This document shows, piece after piece, positions 55,309 to 64,000 of a stretch of DNA of 64,000 bases. Positions within the stretch are counted from its first letter, which is position 1. Each line of letters opens with the position of its first letter. Position numbers and translations under genes: made by a program. The DNA is from Lewinella sp. W8 (GTDB lineage Bacteria; Bacteroidota; Bacteroidia; Chitinophagales; Saprospiraceae), in the NCBI RefSeq assembly GCF_004375085.3, contig NZ_SNAQ03000024.1, positions 1 to 64,000 of the forward strand, given 5' to 3'. The notes beneath the pieces are model-generated. The model made no database searches and had not been told where the DNA came from. It saw nothing but the letters and a program-made list of their open reading frames with translations.

Positions 55309-55689
55309 ATGTCAGTTGACAAAAATCAGCCTACCGCCGCCGAACTTGCCATTCTGCAAGTACTCTGGGAAGCCCACCCCCGCAGCGTCCGGGAGGTCCA
55401 TCAAATCCTGTCGGAGAAGAAGCAGGTAGTGTACACCACTATCCTTAAGACGATGCAGCTCATGCACCAGAATGGTCTGCTTAGTCGGGAGAGTGCCGGG
55501 AGAAAGCATCTGTATTCCCCGGCAGTTGAACGAGAAGCGGTGCAGGATAAACTGCTTGATCGCTTTTTGACGCGCACCTTCGGGGGATCTACCAAGTCCA
55601 TGGTAATGCGTGCGCTGGGTAACCATCGGGCCACCCCGGAGGAGATTCAGGAGTTGAAGGATTTCATCAATAACATCGACGAAGAATAG
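55309..55689 (+). CDS. BlaI/MecI/CopY-family transcriptional repressor
   Basis: 126 residues. Winged helix-turn-helix at about residues 8-70 (PTAAELAILQVLWEAHPRSV, KKQVVYTTILKTMQLMHQNG) and a C-terminal helical dimer region (ELKDFINNIDE). Members repress their own operon until cleaved by a partner membrane protease. Here the partner gene follows with stop and GTG/ATG overlapping or 8 bp apart, the classical BlaI-BlaR1 layout. It probably binds the TACGA-N6-TCGTA dyads just upstream. Confidence 0.93.
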   Translation: MSVDKNQPTAAELAILQVLWEAHPRSVREVHQILSEKKQVVYTTILKTMQLMHQNGLLSRESAGRKHLYSPAVEREAVQDKLLDRFLTRTFGGSTKSMVMRALGNHRATPEEIQELKDFINNIDEE

Positions 55690-55697
55690 TGGCCGTC

Positions 55698-58292
55698 ATG
55701 ATTGAAAAATTTCTTTCTCCGGAATTGGTCGATGCCCTGGGATGGACGCTGCTACACTCGCTCTGGCAGGGAGCCGGATACGCTCTGATCCTGGGGGTAT
55801 TGCTAGTCCTGATGCGCAAGTACAGTCCGCAAGCCCGGCACTTTATGGCGGCGGGCTTGCTTGGGGCCTTTGTTCTGACGGCTGTGTTCACCTTTGGTCG
55901 ACTTTACCTTCAGCCCGAATACTCGCGTCCGGAAATAGCGAGCCCGGCGGCCGATGTCTCTACCACTGTGCATCCACCTGATTACGACGCGGGGAGTCCC
56001 CTACCCTCACCAGTAGAAATGGTGGAAGACACCGAGGCTCGGGCTACCGTTACCGCCATGAGTTTTGCGGATCGGGCTGAGGCCTACTTTGATCGCCATC
56101 TTCCCCTGATCGTGACCATCTGGTTAATGGGAATCCTGATTTTACTCCTGCGGTTCCTGGGGCAGTTGGCTTACCTCCAACGGCTAAAATCGTACGGGAC
56201 CCGGTTGCTGCCGCCCGACTGGGAAGAAAGGATTCGTGAGTTGGAAGAACGACTCAACGTCAGTCGAAAGGTGACTTATCTACTGAGTTATCGCTCTTCC
56301 TCCCCCTTTACCGTAGGCTGGCTGCGTCCGTTCGTCATCCTGCCGGAGAAGCTTTTCTCTTCCCTTACCGATAGCCAGATTTACAATATTCTCGCCCATG
56401 AGCTGGCGCATATTTCGCGCAACGATTACCTCATCAATTTACTACAGCAACTGGCCACCATCGTCTTTTTCTATCACCCGGGCGCCTGGTGGATGAGTTC
56501 CCGCATTGCCGAGGAACGGGAACACTGCTGTGATGACCTGGCAATTGACATAACCGGCAAACGCAAGAGCTACGCCGAAACCTTAATTCACCTCCAAACC
56601 ATGAACATGAAAACGTATAATTTAAGCCTACCCTACGCAGGCAACGCCGGTGGATTCCGCGGTCGTATCTACCGCCTTTTTGCCACCGGTTTTTCCGGTG
56701 CCTCCTTCCGGGAGGGGGTACTGACTACCGGTGTCCTCTTCGTCTGTTTAGCTCTGGGGCTTACCCTGACCCAACTGTCCAACAACCCGACCACGGAATT
56801 ACTCCCCGACGCTCCCGTGAATAGTGAGGAAATTCCGGATTTCTTTCCCACCATTGTGGACACCAACGACCCGGAACTGAAGGCCCTCATCGAAGCCATC
56901 ATTGCGGGCAAGCGGGAAAAAGTATCCGAATTAATCAAAAACGAGGACCTCCTGGAAGCGGAAGACCGCAACGGCTTCACTCCCCTGATGTGGGCTGCCT
57001 GGGGGGACCAGGTAGAGATTGCGCAAGACTTACTCAAAGCCGGAGCGGACGTCAACCACACCAATAAATATGGTTGGACGGCCCTCATTGAGGCCGCCGA
57101 CGAGGATGCGGTGAATACCCTAAAGTTACTCCTTGATGCCGGTGCCTATATCAATAGTCGCAGCGACCAGTGGAATAAGTCTGCCTTATCCATGGCTGCT
57201 TCGGAAAATCATCGGGAAATATTTGATATCCTGGTGGAGGCCGGAGCCCGACTGGAAGGGTCTTCTGCCCTGCACGTAGCCGCCGAAGAAGGAAATCTGG
57301 ATATCCTGATGCACATGGTTGAAAATCTGGGAGCCGACATCAACGAAAGGGACGAGCGGGGCCGCACACCGATTTCTTACGCCGCCGAGGAAGATGAAGA
57401 CGGCATTGTAATTTACCTGATGAAGGCGGGAGCGGATCTGAGTATTGCCGATGACCGGGGCAAAATGCCCATTGATTACGCCGTGGAAGAAGATGCATCC
57501 ACCATCATTTCCGTTTTCACCAAAGATCGTTCCGCCGAACTCCCGCCCCTGCGGGAAGACATGCTCTTTGAGGCGAGCAAAAACGGAAATGTGGATTTAT
57601 TGGTCCAGCTGATTGACGAAGGTTTCAACGTAAACACCCTCAACCAATACCAGCGCACCCCACTGATGGAAGCCGTAAGGGAAAGCGAGGTAGCAGCCGC
57701 GAGTCTATTACTGGAATCCGGAGCGAAGGTTAACCTTCAGGATGAAAACAATCACACGGCGATGACGATGGCCGTGCGGGAAGGCGATCCGGCAATGATG
57801 CGGATGCTGATTGACGCGGGAGCTGACCTCAAGCACACGACCAGCATCAAACACGTGGCCATCAACACCGTTGACAAAAAGGCTTCGCAGGCACAAATGG
57901 TGGTGCACGAAAACGCCGGACTGCTCTTCCTGGCTGTGAACGAAGAGGAGGATAAGTCCATAACGTTGCTGATCGACGAGAGCGCAGACCCCAATGTGGG
58001 CCACCGGGTAAAAATATACGACGTTACCCGCGACCTGACGAATAACGACGGGTCGGTAGACCTGGATCAGCTGGATGGACTGCTGCAGGAAGACGCACCC
58101 CACATGCAACTGAAGACGACCATCGAAGGCTGGACACCCCTCATGCAGGCCGCCCGTTCCGGGGAAGATGAATTGGTCGAACTATTACTCCAAAAGGGAG
58201 CCAACCCCGGGCAAAAGAATAGCCTTGGAGAAACAGCCAGTGAGGTGGCCAAATCTGCCGGGCATATTGCCCTGGCTAAGGTGCTGAAATAA
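55698..58292 (+). CDS. M56 (BlaR1-like) membrane metalloprotease fused to ankyrin repeats
   Basis: 864 residues from ATG 55698 (GTG 55689 overlaps the repressor stop). N-terminal part has membrane helices at about 17-34, 43-65, 130-150 and 340-365 and the M56 zinc site H234-E-L-A-H238 in ILAHELAHISRNDYL, with EREHCCDDLAI further on. In BlaR1 the last helix is followed by a penicillin-binding sensor; here about residues 385-864 instead form ten or more ankyrin repeats (GFTPLMWAAWGDQVEIAQDL, WTALIEAADEDAVNTLKLLL, WTPLMQAARSGEDELVELLL). A signal bound by the repeats, on the outer side by BlaR1 topology, might switch the protease to cleave the repressor. No beta-lactam sensor is present. Confidence 0.9.
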   Translation: MIEKFLSPELVDALGWTLLHSLWQGAGYALILGVLLVLMRKYSPQARHFMAAGLLGAFVLTAVFTFGRLYLQPEYSRPEIASPAADVSTTVHPPDYDAGSPLPSPVEMVEDTEARATVTAMSFADRAEAYFDRHLPLIVTIWLMGILILLLRFLGQLAYLQRLKSYGTRLLPPDWEERIRELEERLNVSRKVTYLLSYRSSSPFTVGWLRPFVILPEKLFSSLTDSQIYNILAHELAHISRNDYLINLLQQLATIVFFYHPGAWWMSSRIAEEREHCCDDLAIDITGKRKSYAETLIHLQTMNMKTYNLSLPYAGNAGGFRGRIYRLFATGFSGASFREGVLTTGVLFVCLALGLTLTQLSNNPTTELLPDAPVNSEEIPDFFPTIVDTNDPELKALIEAIIAGKREKVSELIKNEDLLEAEDRNGFTPLMWAAWGDQVEIAQDLLKAGADVNHTNKYGWTALIEAADEDAVNTLKLLLDAGAYINSRSDQWNKSALSMAASENHREIFDILVEAGARLEGSSALHVAAEEGNLDILMHMVENLGADINERDERGRTPISYAAEEDEDGIVIYLMKAGADLSIADDRGKMPIDYAVEEDASTIISVFTKDRSAELPPLREDMLFEASKNGNVDLLVQLIDEGFNVNTLNQYQRTPLMEAVRESEVAAASLLLESGAKVNLQDENNHTAMTMAVREGDPAMMRMLIDAGADLKHTTSIKHVAINTVDKKASQAQMVVHENAGLLFLAVNEEEDKSITLLIDESADPNVGHRVKIYDVTRDLTNNDGSVDLDQLDGLLQEDAPHMQLKTTIEGWTPLMQAARSGEDELVELLLQKGANPGQKNSLGETASEVAKSAGHIALAKVLK

Positions 58293-58295
58293 AAA

Positions 58296-58328
58296 AAACG
58301 CCGCTGTCCAAAATGGCAGCGGCGTTTC
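58296..58328. terminator. Intrinsic terminator after the M56-ankyrin gene
   Basis: AAACGCCGCTG and CAGCGGCGTTT form an 11-bp stem around a short loop, with TTTCTT after it and an A8 run before it. It starts 4 bp after the stop codon. The minus strand also carries a U-tract. Confidence 0.8.
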
Positions 58329-58512
58329 TTACTAAAATACACCTCTAAACTAGTTATTGCTCTCTATGCCCTTGAGACGGGGCTCCCCAAAAAAGGTCAC
58401 AAGGCAGGTAGTTAAAGTTAAATCCTGGTCATCTCCGGTCATTTGTATCCCCAGGGCCCACTGCTATTGAAGGTGTGGGCCATATTTTAGTATGAATTAA
58501 CTAAAGACCACC

Positions 58513-60018
58513 ATGCCCAGAATCATCACCTTAATGATAGCCCTGTTGACGCAAAGCATTTGTCTGGCCCAGACGGGCGACACCATTATTCAAGGGAGCG
58601 AGGGCCGTAAATTAGATGCGGTTTTAACCCCCTACCTGCTAAAACTAAGAAGTCTGACGAATAATGATGCCGCCCTGGCCGTCGGCGTCACCAGAGGAGA
58701 CCAGATTCTTTACGCCAGGACCTTCGGCTACGCGAATATCGAACGGTCCCTTCCCGCCAACCTGAGTACCGTTTTTCATATTGCTTCGGTTTCCAAGCCC
58801 TTTACCGCAGCTGCGCTGGTAAAATTGGTGGAGCAGGGGAAGCTTGAGCTGGATGATTTATTCGTCCAACACGTTCCCGAGTTTGAAATGAAGGACGAGC
58901 GGTACCGGCAAATCACCCTCCGGCAGATGCTGAACCATACATCCGGAATCCCCCGACACGTGAGTGTTGGCGACTGGGACAATCCGGTTTACGGCCGTGA
59001 CGCCCTGGACGTAAACCTGAAGAACATTAGGCCGATGGTCCTGGATTTTGCTCCGGGCAGCGAATTCAGCTACAGCAATTCTGCCTTTGACTTGCTGGGG
59101 ATTGTCGTAAGCCGGGCCGGTGGCGGGTCGTTTGGGGAGTTCGTCCAGGAAAATATTCTCTTGCCTTCCGGTATGAAGGATAGCGGATACGCTAAGCCCC
59201 GCGGAGACCTGCCAAGCCACTGGGCGGTTCCTTACTCCTACGGACTGACCACCCAGAAATGGTCCCCTTACCCCTATTCAGAAAATTACTTTCCCAGTTC
59301 CGGCCTTCACACAACCTTGAGGGATATGTGTCACTGGGGCATGCTCCTGGCCAACAAGGGAAGGTACGGAGGGGAGCAGGTCATTGGTGCGGATTACTTC
59401 TCCCTCCTCACCACCCCCACTGCCGAAACGCCCTGGGGTGACCGGGTAAGCCTGAGTTGGTTTGTCAAATCCTATCTGGATCGCCCGATAATTATGCATC
59501 AGGGGAACGACACGGGCTTCGAGGCGCTGATGTACGTTTATCCCGAAGACAGTATCTCCGTGGTCGTCATGGCCAACCGGGATTTCTCCAGGACGGCCCG
59601 CATCATCAACGCGGTTTCAGAATGCCTGTTCGAGCAGCGGGCCAAGACCTATACGGTTTCCGCCAAATATCCCTTCACCGACGCCTACCGGGAAGGGGGG
59701 ATGGCCCGTGCCGCTTCCCGCTGGGCGCAATTGAAACGGGACACCACCGACATTTACGTGGTGGAGGATGATGCGATTCTGACGACGGGGGCCGTTCTCG
59801 AAAACGGAAAAAACTGGACCGCCACCAGGGAGATACTGGAATATTATCTCACGCTAAACGACCAGTCGACCTACGCCTGGCGATTGCTGGGCAATGCCTA
59901 CCTGCATCTCGGCCAGCGCGAAAAAGCAAAATCGTGTTACGAAACCACGCTGCGCATTAATCCCGATTATGCGGCAGGGAAAAAAGCTTTGGAAGCCTTA
60001 TTGCAACGAAAAGAGTGA
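58513..60018 (+). CDS. Exported beta-lactamase-fold serine hydrolase with TPR tail
   Basis: 501 residues with a signal peptide (ITLMIALLTQSICLAQ). Class C beta-lactamase/DD-peptidase fold: S92-V-S-K95, Y187-S-N, and HQGNDTG as the third box. Residues about 440-495 form a TPR-like tail (TYAWRLLGNAYLHLGQREKA). Such enzymes act as esterases, DD-peptidases or D-amino acid hydrolases more often than as true beta-lactamases. It follows the M56-ankyrin gene on the same strand but behind a terminator, so it has its own start, perhaps under the same repressor. Confidence 0.9.
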   Translation: MPRIITLMIALLTQSICLAQTGDTIIQGSEGRKLDAVLTPYLLKLRSLTNNDAALAVGVTRGDQILYARTFGYANIERSLPANLSTVFHIASVSKPFTAAALVKLVEQGKLELDDLFVQHVPEFEMKDERYRQITLRQMLNHTSGIPRHVSVGDWDNPVYGRDALDVNLKNIRPMVLDFAPGSEFSYSNSAFDLLGIVVSRAGGGSFGEFVQENILLPSGMKDSGYAKPRGDLPSHWAVPYSYGLTTQKWSPYPYSENYFPSSGLHTTLRDMCHWGMLLANKGRYGGEQVIGADYFSLLTTPTAETPWGDRVSLSWFVKSYLDRPIIMHQGNDTGFEALMYVYPEDSISVVVMANRDFSRTARIINAVSECLFEQRAKTYTVSAKYPFTDAYREGGMARAASRWAQLKRDTTDIYVVEDDAILTTGAVLENGKNWTATREILEYYLTLNDQSTYAWRLLGNAYLHLGQREKAKSCYETTLRINPDYAAGKKALEALLQRKE

Positions 60019-60119
60019 GGCTACTAAATATCGGTTCGCGGAAAGTTGGCCCTGAGACGCGCCGGAAGCGGTCAGTGACTCCATTTCATCGCACCTGCAT
60101 TGGCTGAGCCGAGTATTCC

Positions 60120-60142
60120 GTTGCACCCGCGCGCCGTCGCCC
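60120..60142 (+). repeat. Dispersed GCACCTGCG element, copy G
   Basis: GTT followed by GCACCCGCGCGCCGTCGCCC, one mismatch in 20 to copy C, 42 kb away on the other strand. It is 73 nt upstream of the SDR gene and codirectional with it. Confidence 0.6.
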
Positions 60143-60214
60143 GCCTATCCTTACTCAGCAACTTTTGTTCGTCAGGAAGCAAACTACCCATCAGTTGCGT
60201 GCGTTGGTAGCGGC

Positions 60215-60937
60215 ATGAATGCACTAGAAAATAAGACCGCCTACGTTACCGGAGGCAGCAAGGGAATTGGATTCTCCGTAGCCGAATCACTGATGTCCGA
60301 AGGAGTAAACGTCGTACTGACCAGCCGCCACCAAAAGGCCGCCAATGAAGCCGCCGACGCCCTCAACGCCAAGGGCTATCCGGCAAGGGCCCTCGGGCTG
60401 GAAGCCGACGTCCGCAACCTGGCCGCTCAGGAATCCGCCATTGCGCTGGGCCTACAGGAATTTGGCAGTATTGACGTCGTGGTGGCCAACGCCGGTGTGG
60501 GGCATTTCGCGCCGATTCAGTCCATGACCAGCCAGCAGTGGCAGGACACCATCGATATCAACCTGACCGGCGTTTTCAATACGGTCAAAGCCAGCCTTCC
60601 CGCCCTGAAGGACAGCAAGGGATACCTGTTTACCATCGCCAGCCTGGCGGGCACTAATTTCTTCGCCGGTGGAGCCGCCTATAACGCCTCAAAATTCGGC
60701 TTAGTGGGCTTCACCCAGGCCATGATGCTGGACGTACGCCAGGAAGGAATCAAGGTGTCGACCATTATGCCCGGAAGCGTAGCGACTTACTTCAACAATC
60801 ATACTCCGAACCCTTCGGACAGCTGGAAAATTCAACCGGAAGACATCGGCCAGATCGTGGTGGACTTGCTACGACTTCCGGCCCGCACCCTACCCAGTAA
60901 GGTGGAGGTCCGGCCCAGCATGCCACCCCAAAAATAA
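60215..60937 (+). CDS. Short-chain dehydrogenase/reductase (FabG-like)
   Basis: 240 residues. Cofactor loop TGGSKGIG, NAG in VVANAGVGHFA, catalytic Ser in TIASLAG and YNASK with Tyr and Lys. It is a classical SDR close to 3-oxoacyl-ACP reductases, but sequence alone does not fix the substrate. The leader carries a strong copy of the dispersed element (60120-60142) 73 nt before the ATG, plus a half copy at 60091-60099. The polytopic patatin gene follows 60 bp downstream. Confidence 0.9.
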   Translation: MNALENKTAYVTGGSKGIGFSVAESLMSEGVNVVLTSRHQKAANEAADALNAKGYPARALGLEADVRNLAAQESAIALGLQEFGSIDVVVANAGVGHFAPIQSMTSQQWQDTIDINLTGVFNTVKASLPALKDSKGYLFTIASLAGTNFFAGGAAYNASKFGLVGFTQAMMLDVRQEGIKVSTIMPGSVATYFNNHTPNPSDSWKIQPEDIGQIVVDLLRLPARTLPSKVEVRPSMPPQK

Positions 60938-60997
60938 AGGGGACCCGCAGCGACTTTCGGGAAAGACTTATCTTGGGTGCAAGACCACCCATCTTTC

Positions 60998-63900
60998 ATG
61001 TCGAAAAACACCTCGAAGAAACCTCCTCCGCTCGTCAGGTGGTGGTTTTCCAATACCCGCGACGCCGTGATTGTCGGCGTCGTGCTGCTGCTTACGGTTG
61101 TCCTGTATTTTCTGCGGGCTCCAGCCACCCCTTCCCCACTGATCGCCTCCTACCTGGATCTGCTGTCTCCCGATGCCGCCTGGGTCATCGAGTACGTCAG
61201 GGAACAGAGTGCCGCCAGCTTTTTTTTCAGTTTTGCCTTTGACCTTTCGCTGATTCTCCTCTTGCTGCTCACCTTCTTGTTGTGTAAGGGCAGTGACCTG
61301 ACGACTACCGAGGTGGCCACCCGGGTGGTGGTGCGGGAATTTGGTTGGTCCCGGCTCTGGAAAGAAGCCACCGACCGGACGACCCGCTACGCCAAGCAGG
61401 GCGCTTCCAACTGGAGCAATACCTTCCGCGCCAATCGGGGTTTGTTTTTGGCCATCTTCATTTTCCTGGTGATGCTCATCAGCAACAGCGCGCTGTACAG
61501 TTACTACGCTCAATTGATTGAGGGAAACGAGGACGTACTGACCAAAACGGGTTTCCGGGTGCTGTACTTCATCGCCATCGTCAGCCGCCTGGCGGGATTC
61601 TTTCTCGGATTCGGCACCTTCATCCGCTACTTCCTAGAGGACTTCGGTAGCCCGATCCTCAATTTTTTCCGCCAGTACGGCAACTACTTTTATCCGGCCC
61701 TGATTTCGATCGGGATTGTGTCCGTGGTCTTCACCAAAATGGACCAGTTCGACGGGCTGTTCATCGAGCTGGTCCGTTCTCCGGGAAATTTCCTGCTCTT
61801 TTCCATCTTCCTCTTTCCGGCTTCCGTAATCATCATCTGGTTTGCGCCCAGCTACCTCGCGTTCTCCGACCAGCAGTTTTCGTCGCGTCAGAAAAGTTGG
61901 GACATCATCAACCGCCTCCACAACGGCAGTTACTTCAGCTGGCGAAGACCCCATCTTTTCTACTGGCTCTTTCTCCACAAACGGGCCTTCAGTCAGCTCG
62001 ATACCCTCTCCAGGGAATCTCCTCCACCGGGCTACCTTTCCGATATTGAAACGGATCGCGATTACCCGCCGGTGAGCTTTCACCGCTTTCGGGCATTCCT
62101 CGGCATGTTCTACATTCTGACCCTGATTGGATTGTGTGCGGACATCTACTTCGGTAACCGGGCGGATATGTCCGCCGCGTCGGGGGCCATCGTCCCGCTG
62201 GTTGGTTTCGGCGTGCTGTTGTATACCGTCTTGGCCATGCGGAGCCTGAACATTGCCCGGCGAAGAAGAATTCGGGAATACCGCATTTACCGGGAAGTAG
62301 CCTATCCGCAAAGTTTGTCGTTGGCCCAACGCTTGCGGGAAAGGGCCCGGGAAAAAAGAAATCGGCACGGAGACGTGTACCTGAAGCGGACCGACTGGGC
62401 CTACTTCGTGTCTGACCGAAATATGTTCTGGACCGGGCTTGCGTCCACGCTGATTGCCCTGGCCCTCTTCCTGGCCACCCTGGTGTTCAGCATCAAGGGG
62501 GCACCCTGGCATCAATCGTTTTTGCTGTTCCTCTGCTTTCTCATCGTCTCCATATTTGCCTTTTCCTGGCTTACGGTTTACCTGCCCTTTTTCCAGTCGT
62601 TCACCTTTAACCGAAGGCTCAAAAGTCACCACTGGCCAACGGACCGAATGATGGACTGGATGGACTACTTCGTCGTTCAGGTGATGCTCCTGGCGAATCC
62701 CATTCTGGTGATCTGTGCCGGGCTGTTCTTTCTGGTGGGGTTCAGCTGGGGTGGATTCGTGTCCTCCCCCTTCATTCAGGGACTCAACCCTCTGAACATT
62801 TATCTGCTGCTGATCAACGGCGTTATCGCCAGCATCATCCTCGTGGATCGATACCTGCTGCTTCGGGACCGCTACGGACGGTACCTCCACCACATCAACC
62901 CGCAGAACGCGGGGGTTCCCTACCAGGCGGTCTCGGCGGCCAATTTCTTCTGGGGGGCGGCCATCATCATCGTCCTGCTGGCCACCGCCTACCTCGGAAA
63001 CAGTTACCACGAGATCACGTATACGTCCACCCAGAACAGCGAGGCTCCCGACCTACGGGACTTCACGAAAACCTTTCTGGACAACTCCGACGATGACCAG
63101 CCCATCATCCTTGTCGCCGCCGACGGCGGCGGGCTCAAGGCCTGCTACTGGACGATGCTCAACCTGGAGGCCATGGAGGAAGACAGCCTGTTCGACGGCC
63201 AGGTGTTTGCTCTCAGCGGCGCCAGCGGAGGGACAATCGGCATTTCGATGTACACCTTCCTGCGGGCGCGGAAGGACTTAAGTCCCGAACGCCGTCGGCA
63301 GCTGATCGACTCCATTGGCAGCACCAACTTCCTGGCGGGAGATTTTGCGGGCTTGCTCACCCGCTTCCCCCATAACTACTGGCCAGACCTTCCCGGTCTG
63401 GAACCCTGGCAGTTGGAAGACCGGCAGGAAGGGATGGCCCGCGCCTACCTCAACATCGTCGGTGAACGGCAACCCGGCTGGACCTACGATGAAATCAACG
63501 AACAGCCCTTCTGGCACATCTGGAAGGACCAGACGACGCTGCCGCTCATGATCGTGAATACGGCCAACTCGGAAGACGGACGACTCGGCACCGTGTTTCC
63601 CCTCAGGGAAAATCCCGTGCGGGGTACCATCGACCTGACCCGCAAGCCGTCGCTGGCCAAAAACCGCGAAACCGAAGTCATCTCCTACCCACAGGCCACT
63701 TTTCTCTCCAACCGGTTTCCGGTGGCCAGTCCGGCCGCCCGTATTCCGGGCAAGGGGCACTTCGTGGATGCGGGAACTGCCGAAAACTCCGGCATCAGTA
63801 GCCTTTACTACCTGCTCCAGCACATGAAGGCCCGCAGCGTAACGGATACGGTATTTCAGCGCTTTTTTGATCGGACGATCGTTCTGATCAGTATGCGCAA

Positions 63901-64000
63901 CGCCGCCTCCCGCTTCGTGCGCGACAAGTTTCTTGAGAATTTGGGATACATGAATCGCTACCCCTACATCAGCGAGCTGAGCGCCACCACCAACGCGGCG
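60998..64000 (+). CDS. Polytopic membrane protein with patatin domain, partial
   Basis: Open from ATG 60998 to the window edge, 1001 codons with no stop, so the 3' end is missing. Roughly the first 680 residues contain ten or more membrane helices in several blocks, with a basic cytoplasmic loop near residues 425-465. The last part is a patatin-like hydrolase: oxyanion loop D709-GGG-L-K, nucleophile Ser743 in SGASGG, catalytic Asp924 in FVDAGT. It would cleave acyl lipids at a membrane. It starts 60 bp after the SDR gene and may be cotranscribed. The whole antisense strand here also has a long open frame, which I treat as a shadow. Confidence 0.85.
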   Translation, partial: MSKNTSKKPPPLVRWWFSNTRDAVIVGVVLLLTVVLYFLRAPATPSPLIASYLDLLSPDAAWVIEYVREQSAASFFFSFAFDLSLILLLLLTFLLCKGSDLTTTEVATRVVVREFGWSRLWKEATDRTTRYAKQGASNWSNTFRANRGLFLAIFIFLVMLISNSALYSYYAQLIEGNEDVLTKTGFRVLYFIAIVSRLAGFFLGFGTFIRYFLEDFGSPILNFFRQYGNYFYPALISIGIVSVVFTKMDQFDGLFIELVRSPGNFLLFSIFLFPASVIIIWFAPSYLAFSDQQFSSRQKSWDIINRLHNGSYFSWRRPHLFYWLFLHKRAFSQLDTLSRESPPPGYLSDIETDRDYPPVSFHRFRAFLGMFYILTLIGLCADIYFGNRADMSAASGAIVPLVGFGVLLYTVLAMRSLNIARRRRIREYRIYREVAYPQSLSLAQRLRERAREKRNRHGDVYLKRTDWAYFVSDRNMFWTGLASTLIALALFLATLVFSIKGAPWHQSFLLFLCFLIVSIFAFSWLTVYLPFFQSFTFNRRLKSHHWPTDRMMDWMDYFVVQVMLLANPILVICAGLFFLVGFSWGGFVSSPFIQGLNPLNIYLLLINGVIASIILVDRYLLLRDRYGRYLHHINPQNAGVPYQAVSAANFFWGAAIIIVLLATAYLGNSYHEITYTSTQNSEAPDLRDFTKTFLDNSDDDQPIILVAADGGGLKACYWTMLNLEAMEEDSLFDGQVFALSGASGGTIGISMYTFLRARKDLSPERRRQLIDSIGSTNFLAGDFAGLLTRFPHNYWPDLPGLEPWQLEDRQEGMARAYLNIVGERQPGWTYDEINEQPFWHIWKDQTTLPLMIVNTANSEDGRLGTVFPLRENPVRGTIDLTRKPSLAKNRETEVISYPQATFLSNRFPVASPAARIPGKGHFVDAGTAENSGISSLYYLLQHMKARSVTDTVFQRFFDRTIVLISMRNAASRFVRDKFLENLGYMNRYPYISELSATTNAA

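Noticed and set aside
55698..58292. Beta-lactam resistance sensor BlaR1
   Set aside because: The M56 domain matches, but the penicillin-binding sensor domain with SxxK is missing and replaced by ankyrin repeats.
61634..63010. 458-codon minus-strand frame
   Set aside because: Low-complexity, Gln/Glu/His-rich composition typical of antisense shadows; the plus strand codes for the membrane patatin.

Overview
The window looks like a chromosomal piece of a Bacteroidota bacterium, most likely class Saprospiria (Lewinella-like). Clues are a PorT-family barrel next to menaquinone methyltransferase ubiE/menG, a Bacteroidota-style LptD, a bacterial GH3-family enzyme, a huge secreted beta-helix/SdrD-B/HYR/LamG protein, TAnnTTTG-type -7 promoter boxes and GTAGTGG/AGTCTAA intergenic repeats. 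Base composition is moderately GC-rich with strong GC at third codon positions, so many long antisense reading frames are only shadows. No rRNA, tRNA, CRISPR array, insertion sequence or prophage was recognised. The assignment is by inference, not by database search.

Layout. 1-19.7 kb is mostly core: porT and ubiE diverge from gyrA; then a TPR protein, a radical-SAM DNA modification/repair protein, a DUF2490 protein, penicillin-binding protein 1C, a candidate small RNA, lptD, an N-acetylmuramoyl-alanine amidase, a HEPN protein, an AI-2E/PerM-family permease and an unknown exported protein. 20-24.4 kb is one 1486-residue surface protein. 24.8-28.3 kb holds proline dehydrogenase, a MOSC protein and lysA. 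28.6-38.1 kb is an accessory-looking block of short minus-strand genes (MORN repeat, SDR, SnoaL-like, VOC plus AraC, DinB, DUF1772-like, AraC, lipocalin-like, SUKH immunity-like) that includes a frameshifted gene and a TolC remnant. 38.2-45.7 kb holds an esterase, a fused trehalose-6-phosphate synthase/phosphatase, an unknown helical protein behind a hairpin leader, an SPFH protein, a NadR-like kinase and a small lipoprotein. 46-55 kb is a minus-strand run: patatin, peroxiredoxin-like protein, GH3, a 55-residue membrane protein, ABC ATPase, ABC permease, acetyltransferase and M16 protease. 55.2-64 kb holds a BlaI-type repressor with an M56 protease-ankyrin fusion, a beta-lactamase-fold hydrolase with TPRs, an SDR, and a polytopic membrane patatin that runs off the right edge.

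Most interesting points: (1) a dispersed element of about 23 bp, core GCACCTGCGCGCCGTCGCCC, in at least eight places, five of them 70-480 nt upstream of and codirectional with a gene; (2) a BlaI/BlaR1-like pair in which the beta-lactam sensor domain is replaced by ankyrin repeats, preceded by two TACGA-N6-TCGTA dyads and a third palindrome around a predicted promoter; (3) a promoter/terminator-bounded small RNA candidate near 10.8 kb; (4) a 55-codon membrane protein coupled to the GH3 gene by an ATGA overlap; (5) a terminator-like hairpin between a promoter box and the 468-residue unknown gene. None has been tested by computation here.
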